Positions 27,207 to 35,769 of a DNA stretch of 50,139 nt are shown piece after piece. The position numbers and the translations under genes were made by a program. Source of the DNA: Alteromonas oceanisediminis (lineage in GTDB: Bacteria > Pseudomonadota > Gammaproteobacteria > Enterobacterales > Alteromonadaceae); assembly GCF_018474025.1 (NCBI RefSeq), contig NZ_JAHCTA010000013.1, positions 1-50,139 on the forward strand, written 5' to 3'. The notes below the pieces were generated by a model that saw only the letters and a program-made list of their open reading frames with translations, did no database searches and was not told the DNA's origin. Numbering within the stretch: the first letter of the stretch is position 1; each line of letters starts with the position of its first letter.

Positions 27207-27272
27207 ATGAAAAAATCACGCTATACAGAATGTCAAATCATAGGGGTGTTAAAAGAAGTTGATGCAGGTATG
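27207..27272 (+). pseudogene. IS3-family OrfA, first 22 codons
   Basis: MKKSRYTECQIIGVLKEVDA is the typical start of an IS407/IS2-like OrfA. After VDAGM the frame runs into the Tn3-family transposase fragment. A ribosome site GGAG lies before the ATG. Confidence 0.72.
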
Positions 27273-27529
27273 GTCGGCTGTTTGTCGAGACCAAGGCACT
27301 GCGCAATGTGACGGCGCAAATCGCCCGGCAAATCGACCGACGAGGAAAAGAACCCCTGTTTCTGATACGCCTTCAGGTGAAGCAGTAAAAAGAAGCGCTC
27401 CAGGATCTGTCTGGTGCGCCGACGAGCCCAGCGCTGTTCACCGGACGTGGGCGTGTAAACCGCATCAAGCTCCTGTTGCGGGATATCCGTCCGAAACCGT
27501 GGATAGGCTGTTCCCTGAATAGCACTCAT
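27273..27529 (-). pseudogene. Tn3-family transposase N-terminal fragment (Tn4651-like)
   Basis: MSAIQGTAYPRFRTDIPQQE, ELDAVYTPTSGEQRWARRRT and FLLLHLKAYQKQGFFSSSVD are the N-terminal (DUF4158) motifs of Tn3-family TnpA. Only about 85 codons remain before the IS3 fragment. It follows a tnpS-like recombinase gene on the same strand, the arrangement of the Tn4651 subgroup, which in the TOL plasmid carries the same catabolic genes. Confidence 0.72.
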
Positions 27530-27536
27530 AACCGGC

Positions 27537-27887
27537 TCAATCCCATGCTTGCCCGGTGGCCGGGTCCGTGATCAGTGTCTCCACCCAGCAGGCTTTGTCG
27601 GACGCAATGCGGTGTGTCTCATCGATCAAGTCGTCCATCATTTCGTCCAGCTGCTCATCCGACGTTGCAGGCACCTCAATGTGGTAGTCTCCATTGTTCT
27701 GCTGTTCCATCTCGAACGGTTTCAGGCAGTGGGCTTCGATTACCGTGCGGGCCTGGTGGGGTTTCCGGCTGCGAGGGCGTTGCGGCTCCAGGGTGAGCTG
27801 GACGGTTAATGCCCGGTGTCGCGGTTCGGATACGCTCGCCAGGCGTGGCTGGCCGACAGAAGACGCCACTTCGGTTGGGATTTGCAT
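27537..27887 (-). CDS. Hypothetical protein translationally coupled to the recombinase
   Basis: Starting at the ATG that overlaps the recombinase stop as TGATG, the protein has 116 residues (MQIPTEVASSVGQPRLASVS), a conserved-looking middle (EAHCLKPFEMEQQNNGDYHI) and an acidic helical end (DEQLDEMMDDLIDETHRIAS). It ends eight bases before the tnpA fragment. I do not recognise it. By position it could be an accessory or regulator of transposition, as tnpC is in Tn4652, but I see no motif to prove that. Confidence 0.5.
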   Translation of the reverse strand: MQIPTEVASSVGQPRLASVSEPRHRALTVQLTLEPQRPRSRKPHQARTVIEAHCLKPFEMEQQNNGDYHIEVPATSDEQLDEMMDDLIDETHRIASDKACWVETLITDPATGQAWD

Positions 27888-28624
27888 CAGGGCCTGCTCG
27901 AACGGCGATTTAGCTTCATGTATCGCAAGGCAGTCTGGGCATCCTGCCAACCGACGTACTCCATAAGCGCTTTGATTTCCCAGCCGGACGCACTGGCCCA
28001 GGTGGCAAAACCGCGTCGCAGCGAATGGCTGCTGAACGCTTCCACAGCGTCAATGTCTGCGTCGGCCAGAAGCTGGCGCAGTAGCGGCACGATGCTGTTC
28101 GGGTGCAATGAAGTATTGGAAATATTTCCCCAGCGATCAATCGCCCTGAATAGCGCACCGCTGGGCTGGTTCAAAAAGTCCAACCAATCCTGACAGGCCT
28201 CCACGGGACAGCACTGCCTCAGAGCTGGCACCTTGTATAGGCGACCTTCGGCCTGACGATCCCCCTTGCTCCTCCGTAAGTACAAGGACATACCGGCAGC
28301 GGGGGCCAGCGGCTTTGCTTGTTTTTGCCGGTAGGGATGCTCTTCGCGAATGCCCTTCAGAACCGTGCGTACTAAAGGAGCTTTCGTCGGATCTGGAAAA
28401 CCTTGGTCCCGGTGCCAGCGTGCCAGCGCCGCCAGACGCTGCTTCAGAGTGGCGGCAGAAAGCCTTTCGGAATGATAGACCAGATAGCGAGCGACGCTGT
28501 CGGCGGTTGCGGGCGAGAAACCGCCCCAGTTCACCTCAAAATGCTCGACTGCGGATCGGTAGCTTCGTCGGGTATTGTCGCGGGTAGCAGCCCGAACGTA
28601 CCGATCAACCGTCATTGGGTCCAC
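27887..28624 (-). pseudogene. TnpS-like tyrosine recombinase lacking catalytic Arg I
   Basis: The N-terminal SAM-like domain (NTRRSYRSAVEHFEVNWGGF) and the C-terminal catalytic motifs HSLRRGFATWA (His-Arg), GWQDAQTALRYM (Trp and nucleophile Tyr) are present. Between PLAPAAGM and SLYLRRSKGDRQAEG the stretch with the first catalytic Arg is missing, and the protein is 245 residues where TnpS-type enzymes have well over 300. The reading frame is kept, so a defective protein could still be made. In Tn4651-type transposons TnpS resolves cointegrates at a site between tnpS and the divergent tnpT, exactly this layout. Confidence 0.7.
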
Positions 28625-28784
28625 CAGCGTCGTCCGATTTCGGCAATGCTCTTGTCGCTTCTCTTATCCAGCGTTCGGCCGCTTCGCACACGGCCTCATT
28701 GTCTGCCTTTGAAACCATCTTTTTGGACGTCTTAGCCATTGCATCGCGCACGGGTTGATCGAGTGGTTCGGCTTGTTTGTGCAT
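28605..28784 (-). CDS. Small hypothetical protein upstream of the recombinase
   Basis: From the ATG at 28784, with CAGGAG close upstream, 59 residues: MHKQAEPLDQPVRDAMAKTS to ALPKSDDAGGPNDG. The 3' end overlaps the recombinase start by 20 bases, suggesting coupling. It is mostly helical and charged. No family is recognised. Confidence 0.45.
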   Translation of the reverse strand: MHKQAEPLDQPVRDAMAKTSKKMVSKADNEAVCEAAERWIREATRALPKSDDAGGPNDG

Positions 28785-28943
28785 TCTTGATCTCCTGGTG
28801 CGGCCTTGATCCGGGGCGGTAAATCGAGTCATATCGTACCGAGCTTTGGTTAGTATCGTTATCGAAATGGGTATCACAATGGATAACTCTGGATTATCAC
28901 ATGTCTTTACAGAGGTGCTTTCCAACTATCTTTCTGGTGTATA

Positions 28944-28970
28944 TAGTACGTAATAACATAATACGTACTA
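28944..28970. promoter_or_regulatory. Palindromic operator / candidate resolution site in front of the tnpT-like gene
   Basis: TAGTACGTA at 28944-28952 and TACGTACTA at 28962-28970 are perfect reverse complements around nine bases, with an extra half-site AGTACG directly after (28972-28977). It lies 30 bases before the tnpT-like start and between the divergent genes, where Tn4651 has its rst resolution site bound by TnpT. Autoregulation by the KfrA-like protein is an equally good reading. Confidence 0.62.
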
Positions 28971-28999
28971 CAGTACGAAATAAACATGAGGACACGATC

Positions 29000-29980
29000 A
29001 TGGCCCGAGGTGGCATCACCCAACCCCTGGTCGAGAACGCCCGTAAACGTCTTCTGGCTCGCAATGTTTACCCCTCCATCGACGCCATACGAGCCGAGAT
29101 GGGCAACACCGCCTCAAAGACCACCATCAGCAACCACCTGAAAGCGATCGAGGCGCGTGAAAGCACCCGTCTGGACGACGAAGCGCTTCTGAGCAACCAC
29201 GTAACCGACTTGGTAGGCCAACTGGCTCGGCAATTACGCCAGGACGCGCAGGAGACCATTGAGCAGGCGGGATACCGCCATCAGGCCGAGGTGGTCAGCT
29301 TACAGGAAGCCTTGACGGCACAGACCGCTGAGACCAGGCAAAACCAGGCGCAAAATACCGTGTTGGCTCCGGCGCGGGATGATTTACAGGCGCAGATCCA
29401 TGGGCTGCGTGAGGCGCTCTCGAAACTCGAAGGCGATAACCGCGCACAGGCCCAGCGCATTGAAAGTTTGACTGAGCAGGTTCAGGACAAGCAACGCCAG
29501 GTGAACTCACTCGAAGAAAAGCACAAGCATGCTCGGCAGGCGCTGGAGCACTATCGCGGCTCCGTGAAAGAGCAGCGCGAACAGGATCAGCGTCGGCATG
29601 AGCAGCAGGTCCAGGAAGAGCAACGCCACCTGCAACAAGCCCTGGCCGTGAAACGCGACGAACAGACCCAGGCCACCCGGGAGATCACCCGGGTGTTCAC
29701 GGAGGTGACTGAAGCTCGAAAGCAGTCGGATCAGTTGATCCAGCAACTGGACGAGCGGGATCGCGAAAATCGTCGTCTGGCCGACAAAACGGTGCGGCTA
29801 GAGCAGCAAACAGTAGCGTTACGCCAACGAAAGGCTGCCTTTGAAAAGCAGCAGCGCGTGAACGACCAACTGAAAGCGAAGGTGCAGCAGCTTGAAACCG
29901 ACCTGAGCGTGAAGAATGAGCTGTTGGATCGCTTGAGCGCTGACAACGATTCCGACGAGACGATCAGAAAGACCCCTTAA
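29000..29980 (+). CDS. TnpT/KfrA-like DNA-binding coiled-coil protein
   Basis: Starts at the ATG reading MARGGITQPLVENARKRLLA (a Shine-Dalgarno GAGGA is near), 326 residues. Residues 1-60 form the KfrA-type N-terminal DNA-binding domain (NVYPSIDAIRAEMGNTASKT). From about residue 95 to 310 it is an almost unbroken coiled coil rich in Gln, Glu and Arg. Divergent from the tnpS-like gene, this matches TnpT of Tn4651-type transposons, an accessory factor for cointegrate resolution. A plasmid KfrA would look similar. Reading frame intact. Confidence 0.7.
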   Translation: MARGGITQPLVENARKRLLARNVYPSIDAIRAEMGNTASKTTISNHLKAIEARESTRLDDEALLSNHVTDLVGQLARQLRQDAQETIEQAGYRHQAEVVSLQEALTAQTAETRQNQAQNTVLAPARDDLQAQIHGLREALSKLEGDNRAQAQRIESLTEQVQDKQRQVNSLEEKHKHARQALEHYRGSVKEQREQDQRRHEQQVQEEQRHLQQALAVKRDEQTQATREITRVFTEVTEARKQSDQLIQQLDERDRENRRLADKTVRLEQQTVALRQRKAAFEKQQRVNDQLKAKVQQLETDLSVKNELLDRLSADNDSDETIRKTP

Positions 29981-30378
29981 TGCATTCGAAAAGTCACACG
30001 GCCTGTTGACGAAAAGGAGCATATTGCTCTTGACCGCGACACAAAATTAAGATACCCCGTTTCTTGAAATCCTCCTGACTATGCTTTAGAGCCTACTGCA
30101 GTTCTATTGTGGTTCAAGTCTCAGGTGTTTCTCATTGGGGGAGCCCGAGTGGTTTGGATGACGGATTTAGGGCGGCGTGTTGCCCTGCTTTTTCATCGTC
30201 TAGGGACAAGTTCTTACCAAAACGCATCCATTTAATGAAACATGTATCGTTTTGCAAATTCGTTTGGACAAAAAATCAGCTCTGCCAATTTTTACGAATG
30301 TCAACAGGCGCAATGCGGCGGTTTCAGTCAATAAAAACCCCCGTTGAACAAGCGGTTTCTGGTTATCGTCTGCCATGA
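29981..30378. other. Non-coding stretch between the transposon remnant and the meta operon
   Basis: No credible gene. On the minus strand CCGCTTGTTCAACGGGGGTT followed by TTTA near 30330-30360 could be a weak terminator for the gene at 30379. The rest shows no repeat or motif I can name; a Tn4651-like transposon end would be looked for here, but I cannot identify one. Confidence 0.4.
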
Positions 30379-31065
30379 TTATTGCAACCATCCAAAACCA
30401 GTGACCTTCTGTGCAACATTGTTCATCCCACTACTGAACATCCTTTGCGGAAACTGCGAGCCCCCAAGGGTAAACGCGGTATTGAGCAGGCACACCGTCG
30501 GGTCATCCAGACGAGTATTTTGGGCTGGGCCGGCAGCATCACCCTTGAACGACATCGCTGTACCCCACCGCTGATCCTGCGCCCAGGCACTGAGCAACTC
30601 CCTTAAATGCCGGTCATGCAGGGAGATACCATCAGCTTCCCTATGGCATGCCTTGTCATCGAGACAGATCACAAGAACATCCTGCTTCCGCAACACCTCC
30701 AGACACCGCCCGACTGGACGGTACTCCAACTCACTCATACCGGTATTGAGGATGAGCTCCGTTAACTCCCCGGGTTCTTCTGCCAAAAGCACCCGGAACA
30801 GCTGGTGCCGGCTCGATACATCCCGTGAACACACTTCCGGTTCAAAGCCATGGCCTGAGAGCAGTGCCTTTATCCTGCCAGCAGTGCCACCGTCACCTTT
30901 AAGCTGAAGGATTTCCGGGGTTTTGTGATCACACCGTGAGCTGATTATTACCACGCTTTTGTAGTGCTTGCCCCAGATCATCCGCGCTGGCCCGGAACAG
31001 GCTTGTCCACTGGACTGAATGTTGTCAGCGTCACAGGAGACAAATAACGCCGGAAGTTTTGTCAT
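30379..31065 (-). CDS. Unknown protein downstream of the meta operon
   Basis: From the ATG at 31065, 228 residues starting MTKLPALFVSCDADNIQSSG. A beta strand followed by D-x-DN is reminiscent of NYN/PIN-like folds, and the segment HYKSVVIISSRCDHKTPEIL would fit an alternating alpha/beta protein, but acidic motifs typical of nucleases are not clear. The start lies 38 bases after xylH with a hairpin in between. The longer frame from 31212 overlaps xylH and is unlikely. No TOL counterpart is known to me. The last 40 residues look compositionally different, so the 3' end may be a rearrangement point. Confidence 0.5.
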   Translation of the reverse strand: MTKLPALFVSCDADNIQSSGQACSGPARMIWGKHYKSVVIISSRCDHKTPEILQLKGDGGTAGRIKALLSGHGFEPEVCSRDVSSRHQLFRVLLAEEPGELTELILNTGMSELEYRPVGRCLEVLRKQDVLVICLDDKACHREADGISLHDRHLRELLSAWAQDQRWGTAMSFKGDAAGPAQNTRLDDPTVCLLNTAFTLGGSQFPQRMFSSGMNNVAQKVTGFGWLQ

Positions 31066-31083
31066 GTGTCTTATCCAAATAAT

Positions 31084-31099
31084 CCGGCAATATTGCCGG
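31084..31099 (-). terminator. Hairpin after xylH, possible end of the meta operon
   Basis: CCGGCAATATTGCCGG is a perfect 16-base palindrome starting three bases after the xylH stop; on the minus strand it is followed by ATTATTT. This is a weak intrinsic terminator or an attenuator before the unknown gene. Confidence 0.45.
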
Positions 31100-31102
31100 G
31101 GC

Positions 31103-31294
31103 TTACCGCCCCAGTCTTTTTGCTGACTGCCCGCCGATGCCAAAATGTTGCTTGGGCATCTCGTTGAGAATGACGCGAACACTTTCAACCGGCGCTCCGA
31201 GGGAGCGGACAATAGCGTCTGTTACCTCGTGGATCAGCATCTCTTTTTGCTCGTCGGTGCGACCTTCCAGAATGTTGATTTGGGCAACGGGCAT
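31103..31294 (-). CDS. xylH: 4-Oxalocrotonate tautomerase XylH
   Basis: A 63-residue protein starting MPVAQINILEGRTDEQKEML. Pro1 after Met removal is the catalytic base of the tautomerase superfamily, and the Arg-rich pattern with NEMPKQHFGIGG is typical of 4-OT. It isomerises 2-hydroxymuconate to 2-oxohex-3-enedioate in the oxalocrotonate branch. It lies nine bases after xylI and is the last xyl gene of the operon. Confidence 0.93.
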   Translation of the reverse strand: MPVAQINILEGRTDEQKEMLIHEVTDAIVRSLGAPVESVRVILNEMPKQHFGIGGQSAKRLGR

Positions 31295-31303
31295 AAAACC
31301 TCC

Positions 31304-32098
31304 TTATACGAACCGGGCCGTGACCGTTCCCAGGCCCTGGTAGCGAACGCTGATGTTGTCACCGGGTTCGACGGTGATGGCCGCGGTGATACCCCCGGTC
31401 ATGATGAAGGTGCCTGCCGGGATGTGTTCGCCCCGCTCCGCCAGCAAGTTCGCCAGCATGGCGACGCTTGAGGCTGGATGACCCAGCACAGCCGCGCCAG
31501 CACCCACGTCCACCACTTCGCCGTTCTTCTCGACCACCACACCCAGGGTTTTCAGGTCCACATCCGCCACTTCGGCCATCTGCCCACCAGTGATAAAGCG
31601 GGTCGACGAGGCGTTATCGGCGACCACGTTCACCAGGTCAAACTTGAAGTTCTCGTAGCGGGAGTCGATGATCTCCACGGCGGGGATCACGAAGTCCGTT
31701 GCTGCCAGTACCTGGCCGATATGGCAGCCAGGCCCTTTAAGCGGTGCCTTGGTAACAAAAGCGATTTCGGCTTCAATCTTCGGGTGGATCAGTTCCTTGG
31801 TGTTGACCACACCACCGTCCGGCACACTGAAATAATCCGCCAGAAAGCCGTAGATCGGTGTTTCCACACCCATCTGGGCCATCTTGGCCCAGGAGGTCAG
31901 GCCCATTTTCATGCCCACGATCTTGTTGCCCCGTTCTTCCTTGCGGCGGCGGATTTCCCACTGCACGTCGTAGGCGTCCTCGAAGGTCATATCCGGAAAG
32001 TCGTTGGTGACCTTGGTGATGTCGTGGGCCTGCAGTTCGGCGTTTTCCACGTGTTCAGCCAGGGCCAGCATTTGTTCGCGACTTAATGTCTTGCTCAT
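31304..32098 (-). CDS. xylI: 4-Oxalocrotonate decarboxylase XylI
   Basis: 264 residues of the fumarylacetoacetase/hydratase-decarboxylase family, paralogous to xylJ. Conserved acidic metal-binding pattern is seen in [14 protein letters not shown], with [20 protein letters not shown] and [12 protein letters not shown]. It decarboxylates 2-oxohex-3-enedioate to 2-hydroxypenta-2,4-dienoate and works as a complex with the hydratase XylJ. Its start overlaps the xylK stop as ATGA, implying coupled translation. Confidence 0.92.
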   Translation of the reverse strand: MSKTLSREQMLALAEHVENAELQAHDITKVTNDFPDMTFEDAYDVQWEIRRRKEERGNKIVGMKMGLTSWAKMAQMGVETPIYGFLADYFSVPDGGVVNTKELIHPKIEAEIAFVTKAPLKGPGCHIGQVLAATDFVIPAVEIIDSRYENFKFDLVNVVADNASSTRFITGGQMAEVADVDLKTLGVVVEKNGEVVDVGAGAAVLGHPASSVAMLANLLAERGEHIPAGTFIMTGGITAAITVEPGDNISVRYQGLGTVTARFV

Positions 32099-33132
32099 GC
32101 GTTTTGCTCCTTCTGTGCCGCCAGCAGATCCAGCGCCACATCCACAATCATGTCTTCCTGGCCACCCACCATGCGGCGTTTGCCAAGCTCTACCAGAATG
32201 TCCACGGTCTTCAGGCCGTATTTCTGCGCCGCCACTTCGGAGTGGCGCAGGAAGCTCGAGTAGACACCGGCGTAGCCCAGGGCCAGGGTTTCGCGGTCCA
32301 CTCTGACGGGACGGTCCTGCAGCGGCCGAACGATATCGTCAGCGGCGTCCATCAGGGCGTACACATCGGTACCATGCTCCCAGCCCATCTTGTCGAAGGC
32401 GGCGATGCACACTTCCAGCGGCGCGTTGCCCGCACCGGCGCCCATGCCGGCCAGGGAGGCATCAACACGGTCACAGCCTTCTTCTACCGCCACGATGGAG
32501 TTGGCCACACCGAGGGCCAGGTTGTGGTGGGCGTGGATGCCGGTTTCGGTTTCCGGCTTGAGCACATCTTTCAGGGCCCGGAAGCGGTCGCGGATGTCGT
32601 TCATGTTCATGGCACCGCCGGAGTCAACGACATAGAGGCAGGTGGCGCCGTAGTCTTCCATCAGCTTGGCCTGTTCCGCCAACCCTTGTGGGGTCTGCAT
32701 GTGGCTCATCATCAGGAAGCCCACGGTGTCCATGCCCAGCTTTCTGGCATGCTCGATGTGCTGCCTGGAGACATCCGCCTCGGTGCAGTGGGTGGCCACT
32801 CGTACGATGCGTGCGCCAGCGCTGTAGGCATTGTCCAGGTCGTGGACGGTGCCGATGCCGGGCAGCAGCAGGGTGGCGATTTTGGCGTGTTCGGTGACTT
32901 CGGCGACCGCTTCGATCCACTCCAGGTCGGTGTGGGCGCCGAAGCCGTAGTTGAAGCTGGAGCCCTGCAGGCCATCGCCGTGGGCCACTTCAATACTGTC
33001 GACCTTGGCCTTGTCCAGGGCCCGTGCAATGTCCTGCACGTTCTTGATGGAGTACTGGTGGCGGATGGCGTGGCTGCCGTCGCGCAGTGTCACGTCGGAG
33101 ATGTAGAGTTTCTTGCCGGGATTAAAGGTCAT
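32095..33132 (-). CDS. xylK: 4-Hydroxy-2-oxovalerate aldolase XylK
   Basis: 345 residues, HMGL-like TIM barrel ([20 protein letters not shown] with the catalytic Arg-Asp pair), metal ligands in [15 protein letters not shown], and the C-terminal communication domain. It splits 4-hydroxy-2-oxovalerate to pyruvate and acetaldehyde, which is channelled to XylQ in a stable complex. Between xylQ and xylI, as in TOL. Confidence 0.95.
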   Translation of the reverse strand: MTFNPGKKLYISDVTLRDGSHAIRHQYSIKNVQDIARALDKAKVDSIEVAHGDGLQGSSFNYGFGAHTDLEWIEAVAEVTEHAKIATLLLPGIGTVHDLDNAYSAGARIVRVATHCTEADVSRQHIEHARKLGMDTVGFLMMSHMQTPQGLAEQAKLMEDYGATCLYVVDSGGAMNMNDIRDRFRALKDVLKPETETGIHAHHNLALGVANSIVAVEEGCDRVDASLAGMGAGAGNAPLEVCIAAFDKMGWEHGTDVYALMDAADDIVRPLQDRPVRVDRETLALGYAGVYSSFLRHSEVAAQKYGLKTVDILVELGKRRMVGGQEDMIVDVALDLLAAQKEQNA

Positions 33133-33145
33133 GATTTGTTCCTCC

Positions 33146-34081
33146 TCAGTTGACCAGCGATTCAGCGATGCGCTCGGCGGTACCGAGTGCCGCGGAGGTC
33201 ATGATGTCCAGATTGCCGGCGTAGGCCGGCAGGTAATGGGCGGCGCCTTCCACTTCCAGGAAGATGGAGGTCTTCAGGCCGCTGAAGCGGCCCAGGCCCG
33301 GGACGTTCATGGGCTGATCTTCGGGGATGTCGTCGAACTGCACCTTCTGTTTCAGGCGGTAGCCCGGCACGTAGGACGACACGGCCTGGACCATCTCCTC
33401 GACTGAGGCTTCCACTTCCACCTTGTCGGCGGCGTCGGAGAGCACGTAGACAGTGTCGCGCATCAGCAGGGGCGGCTCGGCCGGGTTCAGGATGATGATG
33501 GCCTTGCCCTTCTGGGCACCGCCGACCATCTCGATAGCCTTGGAGGTGGTTTCGGTAAACTCATCGATGTTGGCGCGGGTACCGGGGCCGGCGGATTTAC
33601 TGGAGATCGACGCCACGATTTCGGCGTAATGCACCTTGGCGACCCGGGAGACCGCCGCTACCATCGGGATGGTGGCCTGGCCACCGCAAGTGACCATGTT
33701 GACGTTGCCTTCCTGAAGGTTCTGTTCCAGGTTCACCACCGGCACGCAGTAAGGACCGATGGCCGCCGGGGTCAGGTCGACGATCTTGATGTTTTCCTTG
33801 TGACCGCGCAGGAACACCTCGTTGTGCATGTGGGCCTTGGCGGAGGTGGCGTCAAAGACGATGTCGATGTCGGCGAATTCCGGCATTTTCACCAGGCCGT
33901 CCACACCCTCGTGGGTGGTGGCCACGCCCATGCGGGCGGCACGGGCCAGGCCGTCAGACTCGGGATCAATCCCGACCATCACGCCCATTTCGATGTGCTG
34001 GCCATTGCGCAGGATCTTGATCATCAGGTCGGTGCCGATGTTGCCCGAGCCGATGATGGCTGCTTTGATTTTCTTGCTCAT
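33146..34081 (-). CDS. xylQ: Acylating acetaldehyde dehydrogenase XylQ
   Basis: 311 residues. The Rossmann start [20 protein letters not shown] binds NAD, and the active-site Cys lies in [13 protein letters not shown]. It oxidises acetaldehyde (or propanal from methylated substrates) to the acyl-CoA and partners the aldolase XylK, 13 bases downstream. Confidence 0.95.
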   Translation of the reverse strand: MSKKIKAAIIGSGNIGTDLMIKILRNGQHIEMGVMVGIDPESDGLARAARMGVATTHEGVDGLVKMPEFADIDIVFDATSAKAHMHNEVFLRGHKENIKIVDLTPAAIGPYCVPVVNLEQNLQEGNVNMVTCGGQATIPMVAAVSRVAKVHYAEIVASISSKSAGPGTRANIDEFTETTSKAIEMVGGAQKGKAIIILNPAEPPLLMRDTVYVLSDAADKVEVEASVEEMVQAVSSYVPGYRLKQKVQFDDIPEDQPMNVPGLGRFSGLKTSIFLEVEGAAHYLPAYAGNLDIMTSAALGTAERIAESLVN

Positions 34082-34104
34082 AATGTTGTCCTCTCTGATC
34101 CGGA

Positions 34105-34890
34105 TCAGGCGAAGCGCACGGAGGCGCTACCGATGCCACCAATATCCACGCGCATGTAATCACCGGCCTTGACCGGCTCCAGCGGAACCAGGGAGCCGGA
34201 CAGGATGACTTCGCCGGCCTTCAGGGTGATGCCGAACTCGCCCAGGGTGTTGGCCAGCCAAGTCACGCAGTTCACCGGGGAACCCAAAGCAGCAGCGCCG
34301 GCGCCAGCACTCAGCACGCTGCCGTTCTTCTCCACCACCATGCCGCAGGTCACCAGGTCCACCTTGCGGGGAGACACGGCCTGGTCGCCCAATACAAAAA
34401 GTCCACAGGAGGCGTTGTCGGCCACCGTGTCCTGGATGGCGATCTTCCAGTCCTGAATGCGGGAATCGACAATCTCGAAGCACGGCATGACACACTCGGT
34501 CGCCGCCAGTACATCAGCATTGGTGATGCCGGGACCGATCAGGTCTTTTTTCAGGATGAAGGCGATTTCGCCCTCGGCGCGAGGCGCAATCAGTCGGTCG
34601 CTGATGGGCATGATTTCGCCACTGTTGAACACCATGTCGTCGGTCAGGTACCCGAAGTCCGGTTGATGTACATTCAGCATGTTCTGCACGGCCTTGCTGG
34701 TGACGCCAATCTTCTTGCCGATGATGGAGGCTCCATCCGCCAGCCGGCGTTCCAGCATGCGCAGGGAAATGTGATAGGCGTCGTCAATGCTGATGTCTTC
34801 GCCACGGCTGGTGAGTGGGGATACCGCTTCCCGAGCGATCATGGCTTGGTACAGCTCGTCGCCGAGCATCTGGATCTTTTGCGGTTCCAT
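34105..34890 (-). CDS. xylJ: 2-Hydroxypent-2,4-dienoate hydratase XylJ
   Basis: 261 residues of the MhpD/hydratase family; motifs [20 protein letters not shown] (acidic metal site), [20 protein letters not shown] and [12 protein letters not shown]. It adds water to give 4-hydroxy-2-oxovalerate. The start overlaps the xylF stop as TGATG. Confidence 0.93.
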   Translation of the reverse strand: MEPQKIQMLGDELYQAMIAREAVSPLTSRGEDISIDDAYHISLRMLERRLADGASIIGKKIGVTSKAVQNMLNVHQPDFGYLTDDMVFNSGEIMPISDRLIAPRAEGEIAFILKKDLIGPGITNADVLAATECVMPCFEIVDSRIQDWKIAIQDTVADNASCGLFVLGDQAVSPRKVDLVTCGMVVEKNGSVLSAGAGAAALGSPVNCVTWLANTLGEFGITLKAGEVILSGSLVPLEPVKAGDYMRVDIGGIGSASVRFA

Positions 34891-35762
34891 CAGGCGTCTC
34901 CGGAAGCCGCTTTGTCGGCCTCATCAAAAAAGTCGTTAACCAACCGGGCAAAGCGGCCAGCATGTTCAATCTGGGTCCAGTGGCCACAACGGCCAAACAC
35001 GTGTAACTGGGCGCGGTCAATCAGCTCCGCCAGCTTCAGGGAAGCCTCCAGCGGAATCACTTCGTCTTCACGGCCGTGCAGGAGCAGGGTTTCGTGGGGC
35101 AGCGCGCGGATGTCCTCTTCCCGGCTGGCCAGGTTATCAACCCAACGCTGGCGAGGTGCCGGGAACATGGCCGCGAAAGACTCCTGGAAACCGGGGCGAA
35201 TGCTGGCCTGGTAACGCATTTCTGCCAGTTCGTCGGTCAACAGCCCCTTGTTGAAGGCAAATACATCCATCAACCGACGCATGGTTTCCAGCGAGGGCTG
35301 GTAACCCCAGACTTCGTCCAGGCCCTTGGTGATCGGGAAGCTGACACCTACAGACCCCATCAGCACCAGGCGACGAACCCGCTCCGGGTGTTCGATCGCC
35401 AAGGCCAGGGCCAGGCCACCCCCGAAGGAGTTGCCTATCAGATCCACTTTCTCCAGATCCAGCGAGTCCATAACGCCGATGGCATGGGCCACCCAGCGTT
35501 CACGGTTGTAGGTGTTGTCTCCCGGGCGTTCGGTGTAACCGAAGCCGAGCATGTCCGGCGCCACCACACGACGGTGCTTTGCCAGTTCCGGAATCACCAG
35601 GCGCCAGTTGGCCCAGGCCGTCACGCCGGGGCCGGAGCCGTGGATCATCATCACCGGGACATCACTCTTTCCATTGTCGCCACCATGGTCATGCACGTTA
35701 GTGCGGTACCCGGCAGCGGTTATCTCACGCCCGATTTCGGGGCTTTTTTCAGATGCTGTCAT
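34890..35762 (-). CDS. xylF: 2-Hydroxymuconic semialdehyde hydrolase XylF
   Basis: 290 residues, alpha/beta hydrolase. The oxyanion segment MIHGSGPGVTAWANWR, the nucleophile elbow GNSFGG (Ser), a later Asp in LLLHGREDEVIP and the His in FGRCGHWTQIEH form the catalytic triad. It hydrolyses the ring-fission product; this is the route for 3-methylcatechol products in particular. It begins eight bases after xylG. Confidence 0.95.
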   Translation of the reverse strand: MTASEKSPEIGREITAAGYRTNVHDHGGDNGKSDVPVMMIHGSGPGVTAWANWRLVIPELAKHRRVVAPDMLGFGYTERPGDNTYNRERWVAHAIGVMDSLDLEKVDLIGNSFGGGLALALAIEHPERVRRLVLMGSVGVSFPITKGLDEVWGYQPSLETMRRLMDVFAFNKGLLTDELAEMRYQASIRPGFQESFAAMFPAPRQRWVDNLASREEDIRALPHETLLLHGREDEVIPLEASLKLAELIDRAQLHVFGRCGHWTQIEHAGRFARLVNDFFDEADKAASGDA

Positions 35763-35769
35763 GATCGTC

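Noticed and set aside
32086-33153. Long plus-strand frame opposite xylK, and similar frames opposite the other meta genes
   Set aside because: Shadows caused by high GC at third codon positions; the minus-strand frames match known Xyl proteins over their whole length.
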